A stretch of DNA of 11,826 nt from NCBI GenBank assembly GCA_030625285.1, contig DAOURC010000011.1:1-11826 (forward strand). Reading direction: 5' to 3'. Within the stretch, counting starts at the first letter, position 1. Each line of letters starts with the position of its first letter. Below the pieces are notes generated by a model, which was not told the DNA's origin, did no database searches, and saw only the letters and a list, made by a program, of their open reading frames with translations. This stretch comes from Eubacteriales bacterium. Its GTDB lineage: Bacteria > Bacillota > Clostridia > Peptostreptococcales > Acidaminobacteraceae. Position numbers and translations under genes: made by a program. Below are positions 7,449 to 11,826 of this stretch, piece after piece.

Positions 7449-7483
7449 CAAAAAACACAAAGTCAGTCCAAACTGGACTGACT
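7449..7483 (-). terminator. Rho-independent terminator of the TolC-like operon
   Basis: A perfect 10-bp inverted repeat (AGTCAGTCCA at 7461-7470, complement at 7474-7483, loop of 3) is followed on the minus strand by TTGTGTTTTTTGA. It begins 35 nt after the stop at 7519. Confidence 0.88.
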
Positions 7484-7518
7484 CATCAGTTGATTTTATA
7501 TATTCAATTATATTTTGT

Positions 7519-8583
7519 TTAATAATTACTTTTAAAATTCAATACTTCTTTATTGAACTGAACCAATTTGTTCATCATGGCATACTCGCTGTTATTCAAC
7601 CTTATCTCCTCTGCCAATAAATCTTCGTAACTGATCAATCCTTTTTCATACTTATCAGCTATAACGTTATAACTCTGAGTTGCCAAATTATATGCACTTA
7701 TGGACAATTCGTAACTTTTCTCTGCAAAATTCAAATTGTCGTAATCATTATGGTACTGAATATTAAAATTGTTTATTGTATTTTGATAATCCAACTTCGA
7801 GATTTCAAAATCATATTTTGATTTAACAAACTCATTTGAATCTTCTTTGAATAATTTAACGGCATAATTGAACATAATTTCGCTTGTTTCCATATTTTTG
7901 AGTTTCTCAAAAATAACCATATCCAATTCCAACGCACTTTCATAATCCAATAAAGATTCAATACTCTCAGTTTTTATTGTATATTCAATTTCCTTTTCAA
8001 TGTCAAATTCTTCTCCGACAAACATTTCAATATCTTTAAATAAGCTTTCTTTAGCAAGCACTAAATTTTCATAATCCAATTTCAAATTATCATATGCCAT
8101 TTGACTCGCATTTAAATCATATTCAGAAATCAAACCGAGTTCTTTTTTCTTGATAACATTTGCATATACTAATTCTTGATGATCCAATTCATTTTGAAGA
8201 TTAGCAAGTTCCATATCTAACAATTCCCAATCCATCATTAACTTATGCAATTCAAATTCATTGTTTTCTATATAGCTATCATAGTCGTTTTCTGCATTTA
8301 AAAGATCTATTTCAGCATTTACTGGATTAACCTCTCTAATTTTCATATTACTATATGTTCTACTAGGTTCATTTGTATAGACACCAAAATATTTTGCATC
8401 CCAAAGCACATCTTCAAGTATCAACTCTTTCTCACTGATTTTCAATTCGTTGATTTCTATCTGCAAATCATTCTTTAACGACATTTCATTCAATATATCA
8501 AATGTATAATAATCATTAGAAAAGCCAACCGATGCCGAAATAATAAGAATTCCTATAATTGTAAAAAATAATATTTTTTTCAT
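7519..8583 (-). CDS. TolC-like exported helical protein, second of a tandem pair
   Basis: The frame opens at 8646, but the start is placed at ATG 8583 because AGGGGG (8591-8596) lies 7 nt upstream and the protein then begins with a clean signal peptide (MKKILFFTIIGILIISASVGFS). This gives 354 aa. Two OEP-type (PF02321) helical repeat signatures are visible: KKKELGLISEYDLNAS (145-160) followed by a long amphipathic helix up to FVGEEF, and KYEKGLISYEDLLAEE (311-326) near the C-terminus. TolC trimers form outer-membrane export channels; usual length is 430-490 aa. Here the second half has almost no segment between its helices that could make beta-barrel strands, and in the first half only about residues 60-90 could. 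There are no cysteines. It lies 4 nt after the upstream paralogue's stop and is probably co-translated, perhaps forming hetero-oligomers. A wall- or S-layer-spanning tube or a periplasmic-like coiled-coil scaffold are alternatives. Confidence 0.82.
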   Translation of the reverse strand: MKKILFFTIIGILIISASVGFSNDYYTFDILNEMSLKNDLQIEINELKISEKELILEDVLWDAKYFGVYTNEPSRTYSNMKIREVNPVNAEIDLLNAENDYDSYIENNEFELHKLMMDWELLDMELANLQNELDHQELVYANVIKKKELGLISEYDLNASQMAYDNLKLDYENLVLAKESLFKDIEMFVGEEFDIEKEIEYTIKTESIESLLDYESALELDMVIFEKLKNMETSEIMFNYAVKLFKEDSNEFVKSKYDFEISKLDYQNTINNFNIQYHNDYDNLNFAEKSYELSISAYNLATQSYNVIADKYEKGLISYEDLLAEEIRLNNSEYAMMNKLVQFNKEVLNFKSNY

Positions 8584-8587
8584 TATT

Positions 8588-9721
8588 CTACCCCCTAAAA
8601 TTAATAGCAAATCCAAGTCCTGAAGAATAATCCAATTTTTCAACAAGTGAATTATAATTCAACAAAGAAAGATTCACCGCCATTTCCAATTGATCTAATC
8701 CAATGGAGAAATCTATTAAAGCTGATTTAGTTATATAACCCAATGCATACTGCTTTTCAATTATTTCACTAAGCTCTATTTGATTTTCATACATATTGCT
8801 GGTCTTTAAATAATCGTTATATGCAATTTTAGTATCATTGTAACTTTTCGCCAACTCGTTTTCCAAATTTTTTATAATCATCTCTCTGTCAATCAACAAT
8901 TGTTTCAATTTGTTTTCAACTTTCAAGTAATCAGCTTTGATTGTTATGTCAGCTAAATAATATCCATTTAACGAAGTGTAAATATCACATTCCAATTCTT
9001 TCAACTCAATTTGTCTATTTATATCGACAATTTCAAATCTGTTCTCGATAGCCAGTTCCGTATACTCATCTAGCGCTTTCATTTCTTGCATTTCAAAGTT
9101 CCATATATGATTAATTTCTTGATCGATATCAGCATTTCCCACCAAACCATTTATCTGTCTGATTATAGCGTTATAATTATTTTGCGCATTCAATCTATCG
9201 TTGACTATCACTTCATAATTATAAACAGCTTCATCCAGCTCAATTCTACTGATCATACCTTTTTCATATTTTTCTTTCATCTGATCTAATTTATAACTTT
9301 CATTTTCCAATTTCATTTCTGCTGATTCAAGACTCCTTGAAGCTGAATAAAAAGCAATATATAACTGATTTAAAGATACATTTAAATTGTTGTTTGTCAG
9401 TTGCATCATATCTACATTGGTCGTATAACCGTATTCAGAAAAGGGAATAACAGTCTCTTTATTATATATCACGTTGAATTTAGTTGATTTCCTTACAGGA
9501 CGACCAATGCTGTTTAAAAATGAAAATTTTCTTAAAGTATCCTGTAAATTATCAACTATATCATCTGTATCATCTAAATCGATTTTCATTTTCAGAATGT
9601 CATATTCCATCATCTGAAGCGTCAAATTTTCATCTAAAACACTGCTATTCTCATAAGCAAAACTATAACTGCTTAGAATAATTGAAAATACTAATATAAA
9701 TATTACAATTTTATTTTTCAT
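8588..9721 (-). CDS. TolC-like exported helical protein, first of a tandem pair
   Basis: The 377-aa protein has a signal peptide (MKNKIVIFILVFSIILSSYSFA, cleavage near 22-23). It contains two outer-membrane-efflux-protein-type halves: a first with KYEKGMISRIELDEA (151-165) and ending INGLVG (190-195), and a second opening with AIENRFEIVDINRQIELKE (224-242), like the AL-x-NR-E/D start of TolC second repeats, then QYALGYITKSALIDF (324-338). Family members act as export ducts with HlyD-type adaptors and ABC or RND pumps; none is encoded here. Residues 75-115 of the first half could contain short beta strands, but the second half only offers about 253-262, so a full 12-strand trimeric barrel looks unlikely. 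One cysteine (C245) lies in a helix. The last two codons (AGG GGG) double as the ribosome binding site of the next gene. The start is supported by GTGGTGAT, 3 nt upstream of GGATG, an acceptable register to the anti-SD. Confidence 0.82.
   Translation of the reverse strand: MKNKIVIFILVFSIILSSYSFAYENSSVLDENLTLQMMEYDILKMKIDLDDTDDIVDNLQDTLRKFSFLNSIGRPVRKSTKFNVIYNKETVIPFSEYGYTTNVDMMQLTNNNLNVSLNQLYIAFYSASRSLESAEMKLENESYKLDQMKEKYEKGMISRIELDEAVYNYEVIVNDRLNAQNNYNAIIRQINGLVGNADIDQEINHIWNFEMQEMKALDEYTELAIENRFEIVDINRQIELKELECDIYTSLNGYYLADITIKADYLKVENKLKQLLIDREMIIKNLENELAKSYNDTKIAYNDYLKTSNMYENQIELSEIIEKQYALGYITKSALIDFSIGLDQLEMAVNLSLLNYNSLVEKLDYSSGLGFAINFRG
8591..8596 (-). promoter_or_regulatory. Ribosome binding site embedded in the upstream TolC-like gene's last codons
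   Basis: AGGGGG encodes the final Arg-Gly of the first TolC-like protein, directly precedes its TAG stop, and lies 7 nt before ATG 8583 of the second. This arrangement favours translational coupling and decides the start of the second gene. Confidence 0.8.
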
Positions 9722-9745
9722 CCCATCACCACTTTCTTAACATTG

Positions 9746-9773
9746 TATATACATTATCGCACTATTGTGACAA
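9746..9773 (-). promoter_or_regulatory. Promoter of the TolC-like operon
   Basis: The minus strand has TTGTCA (complement of 9768-9773; 5/6 to TTGACA), a 16-nt spacer and TATATA (9746-9751; 5/6). An overlapping TATACA (9744-9749) would give an 18-nt spacer. It lies just after the upstream terminator and about 25-30 nt before ATG 9721. Confidence 0.5.
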
Positions 9774-9782
9774 GTAAGTTAC

Positions 9783-9819
9783 AAAAAAATTAAACCGACC
9801 AGCCAGTCAGTTTAATTTT
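9783..9819 (-). terminator. Rho-independent terminator of the 572-aa ligase-like gene
   Basis: On the minus strand a 12-bp stem (ATTAAACTGACT with GGTCGGTTTAAT, two G-U pairs; 9789-9816) with a GGCT loop is followed by seven T residues that can also extend the stem. It begins about 30 nt after the stop at 9850. Confidence 0.87.
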
Positions 9820-9849
9820 ACTATTAATTATTGAATTTATCAAGAAAGA

Positions 9850-11568
9850 TTAATATAAGTCGATTTCACCCATTGATTTATTTAATAACAAGCCTAAATA
9901 AAACCAATAAATAAGTGCATATGAAACATTGCTGTCATTAAACACAGATACTACCAAGAATCCAATCAAACCCGCTTTCAAAATTGAAATCGTAACATTT
10001 TTCTCTTTTTTTATTACTCCCAATATATTTAAACTCAAGAATAATAATAAAAACGGTATCCCAAAACTGATTCCAACTTGCACATAATAATTATGTGGTT
10101 TATCGACAATAACATCACGTCTCATACCACTATTCAATCTACCTAGAATTTCATTTTGAGGAAATTTAAAAACATATACATCAGCACCTATTCCTGTTAA
10201 TGGCTTGTCCATCAATAAAGGAATACTTCTATTCCAAATATATCCCCTAAATGAAGCAAATCTATCCTCGAATATTTTACTTACAACAGGATCTTCATAT
10301 TTGAAATATTCTCCTCTGACACCTTTTACCGATACTTGATTATTTATTAAAATAAATTCAATTCTTTTATTATCGACTTTAAACTTTAATTCTCCTGTAA
10401 GTTCATTATAATAAGTATCGATGTAACTCAATCTATCATCTTTATATATTATCTTATTATCAGTCAATTCATATTCTATTTTCTCATCATTCAAATAGAC
10501 GTTCAAACCGTTGAAAAATATATATTTTATATACTGATCACCTTTAACCAATTCAATATCGGATACGTCGACATTGATATCGTCAAACATTATTGCAGAT
10601 GACAATGTCTCATCATTAAATACTGTATCTACTTTTATCAATGATAATAATTCCTTTGCTACTTTACCATTTGTAATGGTATTTACACCAACTACCGATA
10701 CTATGACAATCAATCCTAAAACAAGCACCACTTTTATATGTCTCAATATATTTTTACGAAGTTTAAATACAATATATATAAACGATGCAATTATACCTAA
10801 ATAACCTGCTCTCGATTGACTTCCCAATAAAAATATAATCGTGAGTGCAAAAGAAATAATCCCGAGTACTCTTTGGTATCTTTTCTCGGCATTGATAATA
10901 AATATGGTTATCAAAGGAAGTACCAACGCTACGTAACTACCGACATAGTTGCTGTTGAAAAGCGTGCTAGATGCCAATTTGCTGCCCTTATGCACCATTT
11001 GTACATTTTTGGGTTCAAACATTAAAATCACCTTTTGAAAAAGGTCGGTCTGCAACAAATCTTTTCCAAGAACATTGGTAATTCCTATAGCCGAAATCCA
11101 AGCTGACGAAATGGAAACAACCATACCGTGAATCATCAAATCTTTTTTTGTATAATGCAAATTATATGTAACAAGTAAAATCATTAAATATGATATCCAT
11201 ATATAATAACCTTCATATCTATCGACTAAACCATATGAAGAAATTTCCTTTAATGGTGCAAAAGCAAATGAAATCATAATAAATATGAACATAGATAAAA
11301 TGATATAATTCTTTTTGTTTTTTAAAGTCTCAAACTCTCTTTTTTTATAGTGGAAAACTACAGTGAATATAAAACTAAAAAACAACAATAACGACAATGC
11401 GATAATAATTTTCGATTTATAGAAACTAAAAAAATCTGCAACAATCGCCGTATCGCCATATAACAGTTTTGTGATTGGATCGATTTGAACTAATTTCAAC
11501 AACATTATCGCAGGTACAACACCAACTAGAACATTTAGTATAAACTTTAATAACTTTTCTTTCTGCAT
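9850..11568 (-). CDS. O-antigen ligase/polymerase-like membrane protein with extracytoplasmic insert
   Basis: The 572-aa protein has about 12 hydrophobic segments (roughly 8-25, 52-73, 87-105, 119-136, 143-163, 208-226, 233-249, 253-269, 278-297, 496-518, 527-543, 549-563). Conserved stretches match the paralogue at 1134-3038 in order: RYEG (117-120), NSNYVGSYVALVLP (205-218), SQSRAG (250-255), RGYIWNRSIPLL (441-452), GIGADVYVFKFPQ (459-471), DKPHN (489-493) and FNDS (543-546). These fit the Wzy_C/WaaL superfamily of undecaprenyl-glycan polymerases, lipid-core ligases and protein O-oligosaccharyltransferases. Between segments 9 and 10 lies a polar, beta-rich insert at about 305-438, outside the membrane by the expected topology. 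The substrate and acceptor are not visible; no glycosyltransferase or flippase gene is in the window. The ATG is supported by GAGG (11577-11580), 8 nt upstream. It is flanked by terminators on both sides, so it is likely monocistronic. Confidence 0.88.
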   Translation of the reverse strand: MQKEKLLKFILNVLVGVVPAIMLLKLVQIDPITKLLYGDTAIVADFFSFYKSKIIIALSLLLFFSFIFTVVFHYKKREFETLKNKKNYIILSMFIFIMISFAFAPLKEISSYGLVDRYEGYYIWISYLMILLVTYNLHYTKKDLMIHGMVVSISSAWISAIGITNVLGKDLLQTDLFQKVILMFEPKNVQMVHKGSKLASSTLFNSNYVGSYVALVLPLITIFIINAEKRYQRVLGIISFALTIIFLLGSQSRAGYLGIIASFIYIVFKLRKNILRHIKVVLVLGLIVIVSVVGVNTITNGKVAKELLSLIKVDTVFNDETLSSAIMFDDINVDVSDIELVKGDQYIKYIFFNGLNVYLNDEKIEYELTDNKIIYKDDRLSYIDTYYNELTGELKFKVDNKRIEFILINNQVSVKGVRGEYFKYEDPVVSKIFEDRFASFRGYIWNRSIPLLMDKPLTGIGADVYVFKFPQNEILGRLNSGMRRDVIVDKPHNYYVQVGISFGIPFLLLFLSLNILGVIKKEKNVTISILKAGLIGFLVVSVFNDSNVSYALIYWFYLGLLLNKSMGEIDLY

Positions 11569-11604
11569 AAAATCAACCTCGCTATAAATTATAATTTCAC
11601 TTAG

Positions 11605-11613
11605 ATAATACCA
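11605..11613 (-). promoter_or_regulatory. Candidate extended -10 promoter of the 572-aa ligase-like gene
   Basis: The minus strand reads TGGTATTAT (complement of 11605-11613), an extended -10 with 5/6 match, about 35 nt upstream of the ATG. No good -35 is seen at 16-18 nt. A consensus TATAAT at 11588-11593 is an alternative but would leave a very short leader. Confidence 0.35.
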
Positions 11614-11663
11614 TATATTCTTAATAGTTTCTTCATTATCAAGAAATTGTCACATCTATTCTA

Positions 11664-11688
11664 AAACAAAAAAAGAGAACCTATCTCT
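11664..11688 (-). terminator. Possible weak terminator hairpin
   Basis: AGAGA (11674-11678) and TCTCT (11684-11688) form a 5-bp stem with a 5-nt loop, followed on the minus strand by a run of T residues (TTTTTTTG). The stem is short. It may back up the stronger terminator at 11768-11806 or end a short untranslated transcript; no coding frame was found between them. Confidence 0.3.
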
Positions 11689-11767
11689 AAGAGTAAATTC
11701 TTTCTTTAACCTTTACCGATCACAAAAAACTAATTCAACAATGATGCAGCGTTATTTAACTCATTAT

Positions 11768-11806
11768 AAAAAAAGAAAAAGGATACAGGCTAAAGCCCAT
11801 ATCCTT
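11768..11806 (-). terminator. Rho-independent terminator of a gene beyond the right edge
   Basis: On the minus strand a 7-bp stem (AAGGATA/TATCCTT), a 2x2 internal loop, a GGC/GCC stem and a TTTA loop are followed by TTTCTTTTTTT. It marks the end of a minus-strand gene whose coding region lies outside the window. The 258-bp region right of the ligase-like gene contains no gene. Confidence 0.75.
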
Positions 11807-11826
11807 ATTTCATTAAATTCTATAGT

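Noticed and set aside
7396..7620. Plus-strand 74-aa frame across the terminator region
   Set aside because: It covers the terminator hairpin and the 3' end of the TolC-like gene and has no ribosome binding site or domain.
7773..7961. Minus-strand 62-aa frame
   Set aside because: It lies in another frame inside the second TolC-like gene, with an unnatural Trp/Ile/Lys-rich composition.
8584..8646. N-terminal extension of the second TolC-like protein up to 8646
   Set aside because: It overlaps the preceding gene, lacks a ribosome binding site, and would bury the signal peptide behind 21 residues; ATG 8583 has an ideal AGGGGG.
1..11826. tRNA, rRNA, insertion sequences, integrase or attachment sites, CRISPR arrays
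   Set aside because: No conserved RNA motifs, transposase or integrase frames, terminal inverted repeats or regularly spaced repeats were seen on either strand.

Overview
The window is AT-rich, and every gene I can support lies on the minus strand, so transcription runs from high to low coordinates. The gene content points to an anaerobic low-GC Firmicute, most likely a member of Clostridia: S-layer-homology (SLH) anchoring with bacterial Ig-like domains, strong AGGAGG-type ribosome binding sites, short rho-independent terminators and clostridial-type signal peptides. The genus cannot be named from the sequence. There are no RNA genes, insertion sequences, prophage genes or CRISPR arrays. This is a cell-envelope locus.

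In transcription order (right to left): a terminator of an off-window gene (11768-11806); a 572-aa O-antigen-ligase-like polytopic membrane protein (9850-11568) with its own terminator; a two-gene operon of TolC-like exported helical proteins (8588-9721 and 7519-8583, only 4 nt apart) ending in a terminator; an 872-aa SLH-anchored surface protein with about seven Ig-like modules (4655-7273) and a terminator; a 124-aa coiled-coil protein (3951-4325) and a terminator; a 184-aa secreted protein starting with TTG (3230-3784) and a terminator; a second, 634-aa O-antigen-ligase-like paralogue (1134-3038); and, with no terminator between, the first 350 residues of a membrane-bound periplasmic-binding-protein sensor (1-1050) that runs off the left edge. 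The reported start of the second TolC-like gene was moved to an internal ATG with a far better ribosome binding site.

Reading the genes together is inference. Two ligase-like enzymes, which in known systems polymerise lipid-linked glycans or transfer them to a lipid or protein acceptor outside the membrane, bracket an S-layer-type protein and two exported TolC-like proteins. A plausible theme is building, glycosylating or crossing the outer protein or polysaccharide layer of the wall. The most unusual point is the TolC-like pair: these proteins have the helical repeat signature of outer-membrane channels but little room for beta-barrel strands, and nothing in the window proves an outer membrane. 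No adaptor protein, ABC or RND pump, or glycosyltransferase is present to name the substrate.
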